This document shows positions 52,730 to 61,045 of a DNA stretch of 64,000 nucleotides, piece by piece. The position numbers and the translations under genes are program-made. Each line of letters starts with the position of its first letter. Within the stretch, counting starts at the first letter, position 1. Source of the DNA: Deltaproteobacteria bacterium (GTDB taxonomy: Bacteria; Myxococcota_A; UBA9160; JAJDAL01). Location: the NCBI GenBank assembly GCA_029261875.1, contig JAJDAL010000040.1, forward strand, positions 62,001 through 126,000, read 5' to 3'. A model generated the notes under the pieces. It was not told the DNA's origin and did no database searches. It saw only the letters and a program-made list of their open reading frames with translations.

Positions 52730-54346
52730 TCAGACCCGAGCTTCGAGTCGCTCCGCGAGTTTGCGCTTGTCGATCTTTCCCGTGTCCGTAAACGGAAGCT
52801 CTCGGTTGTCGGCGAACAAGAAAACGTGACGGGGAACCTTGTAGGCGGATAGCAGCGACTTCACGCGTTGTTGGATCTCGTTCGCATCGATGGGCTGCCC
52901 CGCCTCGACCACCACCGCCGCCGCAACGTTCTGCCCGCGTTCGGGATCCCGCAACCCCACCACGTAGGCGTGCTTGATCTCGGGGAACCCACACAGCACC
53001 GCCTCGACCTCCGCCGGAGTCACATTGGCACCCGCGGTCTTGATCATGTCTCCCAAGCGACCCTGGAAATACAACACCCCGTCCGCGTCGAAATAGCCGC
53101 CGTCGCCCGTAGGATAGAAGCCGTCGGCGTCGAACACCGATTCGCGTTCGAGTTTGTGAAGCCCCTGCATCACGTTGTAGCCGCGCACGCAGATTTCCCC
53201 GAACTCCCCAGGCGCCAGGGGAACACGCGTCTCCGGATCCACCACCCGATGCTCCACGCCTTCCACCGCCGTTCCGAAGGAACCGCGCAGCGACTCGGGC
53301 AGCGTGCCTTCGGACGCGTAGGTGTGGGGACCGCCAGTTTCCGTCATGCCCAGGGCATTCGGACGCAGCGCCGGATCCGGCGAGCAGACCTCCGCGGGCA
53401 GGATATTGGGAATGTTCCCGCCGCGTAGGAAAGATAGATCCGTTCGCGCAAAATTCGGGTGATCGCTCAAGGCTTTTCCGAAATGCGGCCAGCCCGCCGC
53501 GATGCTGGCCCGCTCGCGTTCGAGCATCGCCAGCGTCTTCTCGGGGTCGAAGGCCTCCTCGCACAGCATGCAGGCACCGGCGTGTACGTTGCAAAGCAGC
53601 GAGAAAACGAAACCGCCGATCCAGAAGAAGGGCATCGGCGACCAGACCCGGTCCGAAGCCTTGATGTCGCGCCTCGTTCCCAGGTTGAAGGAATGGCGAA
53701 TGACGCTTCCGTGGCTGTGGATCGCGCCTTTCGGATCCGAGGTGCTGCCGGAGCTGTAGATCACGATCATCGGATCCGCGGCGCTCACCTGTTCCTCGAC
53801 GGCCGCGAGGAACGCCGCGTCGATTTTCGGATCGCATTCCCGTTCGAGTTCCTCTCCCGACCGGGCCCAGGGTCGGGAGCCATTTCCAAAAACATGGATC
53901 GCACGGAGGTAGGGCATGCTGGGCAGCCGCAGGGGGCCCCGCCCCGATTCCGCGAGACCCGGCAGCGCTTCTTCGAGTCGGCTCAGGTAGTCGTGACTGA
54001 GAAAACGATCGACCGTCAACAACCTCTCGACGTCCGCGTGGCGCAGGATCCATTCGAGTTCGCGTTTTTGATAGAAGGTATTGAACGGAACCAGGATGGC
54101 GCCGATTCGCGTGATGGCGAGCCAAGCCACGATCCAGTCGGGACTGTTCGGCATCAGGACACCGATGCGACTGCCTTTGCCGACGCCGTCGCTGAGCAGA
54201 CCTCGCGCCATTCGCGCCGAGCGCGCTTCGATTTCCGCGTAGGTGAAACGCGTGTCGTCGAGGACGACGAAAGGATTCGCGCCAAAGCGATCCACCGAGC
54301 GGCGGATCAAATTCGGCGTCGTGGGGACATAATCGGGAAATGCCAT
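52730..54346 (-). CDS. AMP-dependent acyl-CoA ligase
   Basis: A 538-residue AMP-forming ligase. The P-loop is 'IYSSGSTSDPKGAIHSHG', a variant with Ser in place of Thr and Asp after Ser. Later motifs are 'NALGMTETGGPH', 'YPTGDGGYFDADGVLYFQGRL' (in parts), 'GANVTPAEVEAVL' and the C-terminal Lys in 'FTDTGKIDKRKLAE'. ATG 54346 has GAGGGGG upstream. Longer in-frame starts run into the divergent gene and are rejected. Acid specificity is unknown. It is convergent with the aldehyde dehydrogenase gene (two bases between stops) and divergent from the next ligase, 62 bases away. Confidence 0.85.
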   Translation of the reverse strand: MAFPDYVPTTPNLIRRSVDRFGANPFVVLDDTRFTYAEIEARSARMARGLLSDGVGKGSRIGVLMPNSPDWIVAWLAITRIGAILVPFNTFYQKRELEWILRHADVERLLTVDRFLSHDYLSRLEEALPGLAESGRGPLRLPSMPYLRAIHVFGNGSRPWARSGEELERECDPKIDAAFLAAVEEQVSAADPMIVIYSSGSTSDPKGAIHSHGSVIRHSFNLGTRRDIKASDRVWSPMPFFWIGGFVFSLLCNVHAGACMLCEEAFDPEKTLAMLERERASIAAGWPHFGKALSDHPNFARTDLSFLRGGNIPNILPAEVCSPDPALRPNALGMTETGGPHTYASEGTLPESLRGSFGTAVEGVEHRVVDPETRVPLAPGEFGEICVRGYNVMQGLHKLERESVFDADGFYPTGDGGYFDADGVLYFQGRLGDMIKTAGANVTPAEVEAVLCGFPEIKHAYVVGLRDPERGQNVAAAVVVEAGQPIDANEIQQRVKSLLSAYKVPRHVFLFADNRELPFTDTGKIDKRKLAERLEARV

Positions 54347-54408
54347 CGGACCCCCTCGGGCGAACTCGGAGCAGCTTATCAGATCCTCAAGGGTGATATG
54401 ATGCCGCC

Positions 54409-56049
54409 ATGGCAGAGGCGTTCGACTTCGCGGACCGCGGGCTCCGGATCCCCAGCCTTCGGCTGGCGATCCCCGGCGACGGACCGCAATCGGTCGCCGA
54501 TGTCCTCGACCGAAGTGTCGCGAACGACCCCGACCGCGAAGCACTGGTGGATCGACACCAACGCTACAGCTACGCGGAGCTCGACCGCAGCGTCAATCGC
54601 GCGGCCAGTGCACTCGGGCGGCTCGGAGTGCGTCCCGGAGACCGCGTGGCGGTCTCAATGGGGAACTACACGGAAGTCGTCGTGCTGTTTCTGGCCTGCA
54701 TGCGAATGGGCGCGCTTTGGGTCGGGATCAACCGCCCCCTCGCCCCGCGCGAAAAGGCCTACATTCTCCGCGACGCGGAAGCCGCCGTGTTCCTTGGCGC
54801 CCCGGAGATGGTCCAGCAAGTCCGCGACCAACGCACCGAATTCCCGGAACTCCGGCACAGCATCGAAATCGAACCCGGAAATCCTTCGAGCGAGTGGGCG
54901 TCTGCTTTGGGCAGCGCCGATGACGAGACGCGCCCCACTCAGGCGATCGACCCCTTCGCTCCGGCCGCCATCGCCTACACGAGTGGCACGACGGGCTTTC
55001 CCAAGGGCGCCGTACACAGCCAACACAACATCTTGTTGCCGGGAGCCGTGTCGGTCGCGCGCGGCGATTTTCGCCCGGACGGTCGCATCGGATCCGTGCT
55101 GCCGTTGACCATCTTGAATTTGATCGTGCTGGCGCCCGTCACGGCGTTTCAAGTCGGCTGTTGTTGCGTGCCCCTCGATCGCATCGACGCCGTGGGGCTT
55201 GCGGAATTCATTCGCGACGAAGGGGTCACCCATTTCGCCGGGGTCCCGACGATCTTTCACGATTTGTTGACCCATCCGGAAGTCGAACCCGCCGACCTGA
55301 AGAGTTTGATTCGACCCCAGGTGGGCGGAGCCGACTGCCCGGAAACGCTGCGCAGTCTCTACCGGGAACGCTTCGGCTCCCCCGTCACCATCGGCTACGG
55401 GATGACCGAAGCCCCAACGGCGGTGACGGTAACCGACGGGAGCGAATCGCCCGTGCCGGGTTTGTGTGGCAACGCCCTGCCCCCGATCCAAATCCAGATA
55501 CGCGGCGAAGACGACGCACCGCTCCCCCCGAACGAAGTCGGAGAGATCTGCGTCGCGCCCGCAACCTCGGGTGAATTCGCCGGCGTCTACACCCCGATGT
55601 TGGGTTACTGGAACCAGCCCGACGCCACGGATCGGGCCCTGCGCGGCGATGTATTCCACACGGGGGACCTCGGAACCCTCGACGAGAACCAGACCTTGTA
55701 CATTCGTGGCCGACGCAACGATCTCATCCTTCGCGGCGGCGCGAACGTCTACCCGGCGGAGATCGAGCGCGTGCTCGGCGAAGACCCCCGCGTTGCCGCC
55801 TGTGCGGTCTTGGGAAAAACAGACGAGCGCCTGGGAGAGCGCGTGGTCGCCGTCATCCAACCGACCCCCGGCGAAACCCTCGAACCGGAAACCCTCCAGG
55901 CGATTTGCAGCCAGAGCCTCGCGCGCTACAAGGTTCCAGAGGAATTCTTCTTCGTCACGCAATTCCCCCGCAACGCCATGGGGAAGATCGTCAAACGCGA
56001 ACTGGCGAGCCTGATCGAGGGTTCGACGCAAGCACCGGGGGAGCAATAG
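54409..56049 (+). CDS. AMP-dependent acyl-CoA ligase heading the acyl-CoA dehydrogenase operon
   Basis: A 546-residue AMP-forming ligase with P-loop 'AYTSGTTGFPKGAVHS', 'IGYGMTEAPTAV', 'FHTGDLGTLDENQTLYIRGR' (in parts), 'GGANVYPAEIERVL' and the C-terminal catalytic Lys in 'NAMGKIVKREL'. It activates a carboxylic acid to its CoA thioester. It is the first gene of a tight six-gene operon (ligase, two dehydrogenase-type genes, a third, hydratase, fourth) that makes a short beta-oxidation module. ATG 54409; the next gene starts two bases after its stop. Confidence 0.9.
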   Translation: MAEAFDFADRGLRIPSLRLAIPGDGPQSVADVLDRSVANDPDREALVDRHQRYSYAELDRSVNRAASALGRLGVRPGDRVAVSMGNYTEVVVLFLACMRMGALWVGINRPLAPREKAYILRDAEAAVFLGAPEMVQQVRDQRTEFPELRHSIEIEPGNPSSEWASALGSADDETRPTQAIDPFAPAAIAYTSGTTGFPKGAVHSQHNILLPGAVSVARGDFRPDGRIGSVLPLTILNLIVLAPVTAFQVGCCCVPLDRIDAVGLAEFIRDEGVTHFAGVPTIFHDLLTHPEVEPADLKSLIRPQVGGADCPETLRSLYRERFGSPVTIGYGMTEAPTAVTVTDGSESPVPGLCGNALPPIQIQIRGEDDAPLPPNEVGEICVAPATSGEFAGVYTPMLGYWNQPDATDRALRGDVFHTGDLGTLDENQTLYIRGRRNDLILRGGANVYPAEIERVLGEDPRVAACAVLGKTDERLGERVVAVIQPTPGETLEPETLQAICSQSLARYKVPEEFFFVTQFPRNAMGKIVKRELASLIEGSTQAPGEQ

Positions 56050-56051
56050 CC

Positions 56052-57197
56052 TTGGAATTCGGCTGGTCGGAGGGAGATCGGAAGTTTCGACAGGACCTCG
56101 CGAAGTTCCTCGAAGAGGCGCTTCCGGAAGACTGGGAAGAAGTCTCCAAGGACGGCCCGGGGAGCGACGCCCAGGCGGCGTTCTCGAAAGAGTTCTCGGG
56201 AAAGCTCGCGGAACGCGGCTGGTTGACCCAACACTGGCCCAGCGAATACGGCGGCTCCGATGCGCCGCCCTGGCGCCACGCCATTTTGAGCGAGGCCATG
56301 TGGGCCTGCGGCGAACCCCGCGGCCCCCAATACATGAACGTCAATTGGATCGGCCCCGCCATCATGGAGTACGGCAGCGAGGCGCAAAAGAGCGAACACT
56401 TGTCCCGCATCTCCCGCGGTGACGTACTTTGGTGCCAGGGCTTCTCGGAACCCAACGCCGGCTCGGACCTGGTTTCCCTCACCACCCGCGCGGAACCCCG
56501 CGGCGACGACTACCTCGTCAACGGCCAGAAGATCTGGACCTCCTATTGCCAGAACGCGGACTTCTGTTTCCTGCTCGTGCGCACGAACCCCCAAGAGCGA
56601 CGCCATCGCGGGATCAGTGTGCTCCTCATGCCCATGGATCTAGCGGGAGTCGAAGTGCGCGAGATCGATGCCGTGATCGGAGATCGCTACTTCCACGAAG
56701 TGTTTCTCACGGACGTCGTCGTACCGAAAAGCTGTCGACTCGGGCCCGAGAACGAAGGCTGGGCCATTACGAGCTATGCCCTGCAATTCGAACGTGTAGG
56801 CGCTCCCCGCTATGCGCGCGCGGCCCTGACCGTGGATCTGTTGGCGGAGAATGCAGCGGCGGGCGGGCGACTCGCGGACCCGAACCTGCAGGAGAAGCTC
56901 GGCCATGCACGCGCCCTGTGCGAAGCCGCTCGGGTTCTGCACTACCGCGTCATCGACCAGCGTACCCACGGGCTGCCTCCCAGCGCCGACTCGAACGTGG
57001 CGCGAATCGCCGGCACCATGGCGGACCTGGCGGTGGGTGAACTCGCCCTGGAAATCTGGGGGTCCGAATCCCTGGTGTACGGCTCCGTAGGCGATTCGAA
57101 TTTCCGCGCCTCCATGTCCGCGGGGATCGCAACGGGAACCACCGAGGTCAACCTCAATTTGATCGCACAACGTCTGTTGGGACTTCCGCGGGAATAG
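56052..57197 (+). CDS. Acyl-CoA dehydrogenase, full-length subunit
   Basis: A 381-residue flavoprotein with all three ACAD domains. 'CQGFSEPNAGSDL' is the FAD/substrate signature, 'KIWTSYCQNADF' the middle barrel, and the end 'TGTTEVNLNLIAQRLLGLPRE' is canonical, though the usual Glu of the 'YEGT' block is replaced by Ala/Thr. The general base may therefore sit on the helix used by isovaleryl- and long-chain types. It resembles FadE29-like steroid side-chain dehydrogenases. Start TTG 56052, two bases after the ligase stop. The next gene is a shortened partner five bases away, suggesting a heteromeric enzyme. Confidence 0.85.
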   Translation: MEFGWSEGDRKFRQDLAKFLEEALPEDWEEVSKDGPGSDAQAAFSKEFSGKLAERGWLTQHWPSEYGGSDAPPWRHAILSEAMWACGEPRGPQYMNVNWIGPAIMEYGSEAQKSEHLSRISRGDVLWCQGFSEPNAGSDLVSLTTRAEPRGDDYLVNGQKIWTSYCQNADFCFLLVRTNPQERRHRGISVLLMPMDLAGVEVREIDAVIGDRYFHEVFLTDVVVPKSCRLGPENEGWAITSYALQFERVGAPRYARAALTVDLLAENAAAGGRLADPNLQEKLGHARALCEAARVLHYRVIDQRTHGLPPSADSNVARIAGTMADLAVGELALEIWGSESLVYGSVGDSNFRASMSAGIATGTTEVNLNLIAQRLLGLPRE

Positions 57198-57202
57198 ACG
57201 AA

Positions 57203-58129
57203 TTGGACTTCGAACTCAACACCGACCAGACCGCGATCCTCGAAGCCGTCGAAACGTTGCTCGCGCGCCAGGCCGGTCCCGAGCGCGCGCGCGAACTCAA
57301 CGCCAAAGGCGGATATGACGCGGAACTCGACGCCGCCCTCGAAGCAGCGGGCTTCACCGAACTCGTCCAGGGAAACGATACGGGTCCCCTGGAAGCCACC
57401 CTCGTACTCGAGGCCGTCGCGCGCCACGCAGGATTCGTCGCCTACGGGGCGACGGCACTCGTCGCTCCCGCGTCGGGACACACGCTTGCCGGCCCCGTTG
57501 CCCTCGCCCTGGCGGAGGAGAACGGTCCGGTTCGCTATGGGGCCAGCGCGCGCACACTCCTGATCTTCGATTCCCAGGGCGTTCGCATGCGCCCGCTCGA
57601 ACCCGGCGAGGCCAAACCCGTCCGCGCCAATTTCGGTTATCCCATGGCGTGGGTTCCGCGCGACGGCGGCGATCGACTGAGCCCCGACGTAGCCCTGCGC
57701 ATGCGCGCCTGGTCCCGCGTCGCTCTGGCCGCCGAGGCCGCGGGAACCATGAAGGCGGCGCTCGATTTCACGATCGCCTACGTGAAGCAACGAAAACAAT
57801 TCGGGCGCGCCATCGGAAGCTTTCAAGCGCTCCAGCATCGACTCGCCCAGGCCGCGGTACAGGTCGAAGGCAGCCGCTGGCTCGCCTACGAGGCGGCATG
57901 GAGCAACGCACCGAACGAAGCGGCAGCGGTGGCCGCCGCCTACGCGGCGAGCGCGACCCAGCGTGTCTTCTACGAAACGCATCAACAAAATGGCGCGATT
58001 GGCTTTACGCGCGAACACGATCTCCATGTTTGGTCCATGCGTCTTCAGGCCCTGCGCCTGGAAATGGAAGGCGTCGCGGGACATCAGCGCGCGGTTTCCC
58101 GAGCGCGTTGGATTCGGGCCGAGGCGTGA
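57203..58129 (+). CDS. Acyl-CoA dehydrogenase, shortened subunit
   Basis: A 308-residue ACAD-like protein. The C-terminal domain is recognisable: 'VKQRKQFGRAIGSFQALQHRLAQ' in parts, and 'GAIGFTREHDLHVW'. The middle beta-domain is shortened, and the 'SEP.AGSD' FAD motif present in the neighbours is missing. Such degenerate subunits pair with complete ones in alpha2-beta2 sterol side-chain dehydrogenases. It starts at TTG 57203, five bases after the full-length gene, and its stop overlaps the next start in a GTGA junction. Confidence 0.8.
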   Translation: MDFELNTDQTAILEAVETLLARQAGPERARELNAKGGYDAELDAALEAAGFTELVQGNDTGPLEATLVLEAVARHAGFVAYGATALVAPASGHTLAGPVALALAEENGPVRYGASARTLLIFDSQGVRMRPLEPGEAKPVRANFGYPMAWVPRDGGDRLSPDVALRMRAWSRVALAAEAAGTMKAALDFTIAYVKQRKQFGRAIGSFQALQHRLAQAAVQVEGSRWLAYEAAWSNAPNEAAAVAAAYAASATQRVFYETHQQNGAIGFTREHDLHVWSMRLQALRLEMEGVAGHQRAVSRARWIRAEA

Positions 58130-59064
58130 GCCTCGACTTCGATCTCGACGACGAGCAGCGCGCCATGGCGGACGCAGTTGCGGTCTATTGCCGTGACCAG
58201 GCGAGTCCCGACGCCATTCGGGCCGCAGTGGACGACTTCCCGAAAACGCTTTGGGAAGGTTTGGCGGAGCTGGGCGTCCTGGGCATTGCCACCCAAGAGG
58301 GTGGCGGTGGCGCCCTCGAAGTCGTCGCCAGCATGGAAGAGCTCGGTCGCGCAAACTTCCCGGGCCCCCTGGTTGCGAGTTTCGTCGCCGGTCGTCTACT
58401 CGCGGAAGCGGAGCGCGAATCCGTTGCGCGTGGCGAAGCCATCGTGTCTCTCGGTGCCCCGCCCCTACTCCCCTGGGCGCCGTTTGCGACGATCTTCATC
58501 GAACTCGCTGGGAAGCGTGCCTTTCGCGCCCGACCCGCGGGCCGTGTCGAGCGGGTCGACACACTCGGGGGTGAACCGTGGGGACGCGTCGGTTTGATTC
58601 GAGGCGAGGAGTTCGAGTCCGCGGACACCGCGCTGGCCCTGGGCGACGTGGCGGCCGCCGCCTATCTGGCGGCCGCGGGACAACGCCTGATCGACGCCGC
58701 GAGCACCCACGCGCGCGATCGGAAGCAATTTGGCCGCGCCCTCGGCGACTTCCAAGCGGTTGCACACCCGCTCGCGCAATCCGCCATGGGACTCGCGGCA
58801 GCAGCGGCATTGACCCGCGTGGCGGCTTTCGCGATCGACAACCAATTGGAAGACGCCGCCCATCGAGCGGCGTGCGCGCGCTACTCCGCCGGTCGCGCTG
58901 CGCTCGAAGCCGCGTACACGACCCCGCAGACCTTTGGCGGTTTGGGTGTCATGGAAGACGGCGAGGTTTTTCCGCTGGCGCGCCGCATCCGTCAACTCGT
59001 TTCCATCCCGCCCGGTGACGCCATCGCTCGGGAAAGCGCACTCGCACAATTCGGCCTTTCCTAG
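58126..59064 (+). CDS. Acyl-CoA dehydrogenase, second shortened subunit
   Basis: A 312-residue ACAD-like protein with 'TRDRKQFG'-type 'ARDRKQFGRALGDFQAVAHP' and the closing 'TFGGLGVMEDGEVFPLARRI' that normally contacts substrate. Like its neighbour it lacks the 'SEP.AGSD' motif and much of the middle domain, so it is unlikely to bind FAD alone. GTG 58126 overlaps the previous stop. It is most likely a partner for the full-length subunit at 59923, with the hydratase gene between them, giving a second heteromeric dehydrogenase. That pairing is inference from gene order. Confidence 0.8.
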   Translation: MSLDFDLDDEQRAMADAVAVYCRDQASPDAIRAAVDDFPKTLWEGLAELGVLGIATQEGGGGALEVVASMEELGRANFPGPLVASFVAGRLLAEAERESVARGEAIVSLGAPPLLPWAPFATIFIELAGKRAFRARPAGRVERVDTLGGEPWGRVGLIRGEEFESADTALALGDVAAAAYLAAAGQRLIDAASTHARDRKQFGRALGDFQAVAHPLAQSAMGLAAAAALTRVAAFAIDNQLEDAAHRAACARYSAGRAALEAAYTTPQTFGGLGVMEDGEVFPLARRIRQLVSIPPGDAIARESALAQFGLS

Positions 59065-59074
59065 GGAGACCCGC

Positions 59075-59926
59075 ATGGTAATCCGCTATCACGACGAAAA
59101 CATCGATCTCACCCAACCGCTGGACGGGATCCTCTACGAAAAACGCGACGGCATCGCGATCATCACGATCGATCGCCCGGAGCGCGGAAACTCGCTCACG
59201 AAAAAAATGGAACAGATCTTTCGAGCGATCTGGACCGAGGTGCGGGAAGACCCGGAAATTCGCGTCGCCATCGTGACCGGAAGCGGCGATCGACATTTTT
59301 CGACCGGCTTCGACGTCGCGGATGCCAAGGCCGAAGGCTCCGTCGCCAACAACCTTCCGCTTTCGGACGACGTCTTCTGGTCCCCGCGTCACAATCGCGT
59401 GTGGAAGCCCACCATCTGCGCCGTCAACGGCCTCGCGGTGGGAGGCGGACTCCATTTCGTCGTCGATTGCGACATCATCGTCGCCACGGAGAACGCGGCC
59501 TTCATGGACACGCACGTGAACGTCGGCATGGTGGGGGCGCTCGAGAACGTGGGTCTCGCCAAACGGCTACCGTTGGGAACCGCTTTGCGCATGACGCTGA
59601 TGGGTCGCAGCTATCGCCTCTCCGCGGAACGCGCTCATACACTCGGGTTGGTGGACGAGCTCGTAAAACCCGGCGAGCTGATGGACACCGCCCTGGCCAT
59701 GGCGCGCGCAATGCTGGAAAATTCGCCCCAGGCCATGTCCCTCTCGCAACAGGCCATTTGGGGTTCTCTGGAACGCGGCTACCAAGACGCCCTCGAATAC
59801 GCCTGGGCGTTGTTGCGCGTGCATTGGCAACACCCCGACTTCATCGAGGGACCGCGCGCCTTCGCCGAGAAACGCCCGGCGCGCTGGAACCCGGACCCCA
59901 ATGCCCGAATCGGTGAGGACGATTGA
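59075..59926 (+). CDS. Enoyl-CoA hydratase/isomerase family protein
   Basis: A 283-residue crotonase-fold protein. Oxyanion-hole elements are 'HFSTGFDVAD' and 'NGLAVGGGLHFVVDCDIIVA' (in parts), and 'FMDTHVNVGMVGALE' provides the usual catalytic-region helix. The two hydratase Glu positions are not both evident, so isomerase or hydrolase activity is possible. It sits between acyl-CoA dehydrogenase genes in the operon, where it would hydrate the enoyl-CoA they make. ATG 59075 follows AGGGAGA. Its stop overlaps the next start (TTGA). Confidence 0.85.
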   Translation: MVIRYHDENIDLTQPLDGILYEKRDGIAIITIDRPERGNSLTKKMEQIFRAIWTEVREDPEIRVAIVTGSGDRHFSTGFDVADAKAEGSVANNLPLSDDVFWSPRHNRVWKPTICAVNGLAVGGGLHFVVDCDIIVATENAAFMDTHVNVGMVGALENVGLAKRLPLGTALRMTLMGRSYRLSAERAHTLGLVDELVKPGELMDTALAMARAMLENSPQAMSLSQQAIWGSLERGYQDALEYAWALLRVHWQHPDFIEGPRAFAEKRPARWNPDPNARIGEDD

Positions 59927-61044
59927 ACCCCACGTTCTCTTGCGACGAAGAAGCCTTTCGCACCGAGGTCGTCGAGTTCCTGCGGGACTACAGCGATCTC
60001 GAGGGCTTCCATTTCCAGAATACGCGCTGGGCCGAAGTGAAAGCGCTCTATGCCGCGGTCGGCCGCAAGGACTGGCTCTCGCTCGGCTGGGAAGAAGATC
60101 CCAAAGCGCCGCGCCAGGGACCGACCTACGAATACATTCTTTGGGATGAAATGGCCTATGCGCGCTGCGCGCGCCCACCCCTGGGCGCCGGCATCGTGGC
60201 CAAAACGATTCTCAAAGCCGGCAGCGCGGATCAACGACAACGTTGGCTCGCGCCCATTCGAGCGGGTGAGATTTTCTTTTCGCTCGGCTATTCGGAACCC
60301 GAAGCGGGCTCGGACCTCGCAAGCGTTCGAACCCGAGCCACCCGCGACGGCGACGCCTACGTTCTCTCGGGCGAGAAATGCTGGACCTCCTACGCGCAGG
60401 ATTCCGATTACCTTTGGACCCTGGCCCGCACCGGTGAAACCGACAGTCGCGCGAGAGGCTTGTCGATTTTCATCGTCGACCTCAAGGCGCCGGGAATCCG
60501 CATCGACCCCTTGCCCCTGCTGGACGGAGAGCGCCTGAATCAGATTCATCTGGACGGCGTCCGTGTCCCGGTTCGGGACCGCATCGGCGAGGAGAATGCG
60601 GGCTGGCAGCTGATCCACGAAGCCCTCGCCGTGGAACGCCACGTTCAATTTCCCCCGAAACGCCTGTTGCGCGATTTCGAAGATCTCGTGGCCTGGGCGC
60701 GCGCCGCAAACCTCGGCGACGATCCCCGGGTTCGCGCGCAGCTGGGGGAACTCGCCGTGCGCGTGCGCGAAACTGAAGTCCTCGGCTTGCGGGTTCTCGA
60801 AGCCATTCAAAAAGGTCGCGATAGCAGCGTCGATGCGGCGTACAACAAGCTTGCAGGCAGTGAACTCTGCCAGGCCATTGCGCGCACGGCCCTCGACCTG
60901 GGCGGCCCCGAAGCCCTCGAGCGCGGCTCCCGAATGGAATTCCTTTGGCGTCAAAGTACCTGGGAGACGATCGGTGGAGGAACTTCGGAAATCATGCGCG
61001 GCTTGATCGCGAGACAGGCGCTGAAACTCGGCGCATCGCGTTGA
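59923..61044 (+). CDS. Acyl-CoA dehydrogenase, second full-length subunit
   Basis: A 373-residue flavoprotein with complete ACAD motifs: 'SLGYSEPEAGSDLAS' and 'EKCWTSYAQDSDY' in the middle domain, 'RVRETEVLGLRVLEAIQ' in the C-terminal helices, and the end 'ETIGGGTSEIMRGLIARQAL'. The closing block is like FadE26/27- and FadE28/29-type sterol dehydrogenases. TTG 59923 overlaps the hydratase stop by four bases. It is the last gene of the operon and lies one base from a convergent SGNH-like gene. Confidence 0.85.
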   Translation: MNPTFSCDEEAFRTEVVEFLRDYSDLEGFHFQNTRWAEVKALYAAVGRKDWLSLGWEEDPKAPRQGPTYEYILWDEMAYARCARPPLGAGIVAKTILKAGSADQRQRWLAPIRAGEIFFSLGYSEPEAGSDLASVRTRATRDGDAYVLSGEKCWTSYAQDSDYLWTLARTGETDSRARGLSIFIVDLKAPGIRIDPLPLLDGERLNQIHLDGVRVPVRDRIGEENAGWQLIHEALAVERHVQFPPKRLLRDFEDLVAWARAANLGDDPRVRAQLGELAVRVRETEVLGLRVLEAIQKGRDSSVDAAYNKLAGSELCQAIARTALDLGGPEALERGSRMEFLWRQSTWETIGGGTSEIMRGLIARQALKLGASR

Positions 61045-61045
61045 C

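Noticed and set aside
51840..54125. A 761-codon open frame on the minus strand
   Set aside because: It lies across the aldehyde dehydrogenase and the out-of-frame part of the ligase; the translation is Arg/Gly-rich without domains.
57203..59064. The two short acyl-CoA dehydrogenase genes as pieces of one frameshifted gene
   Set aside because: Each has its own start, its own 'KQFG' C-terminal block and its own ending, so they are two separate subunits.
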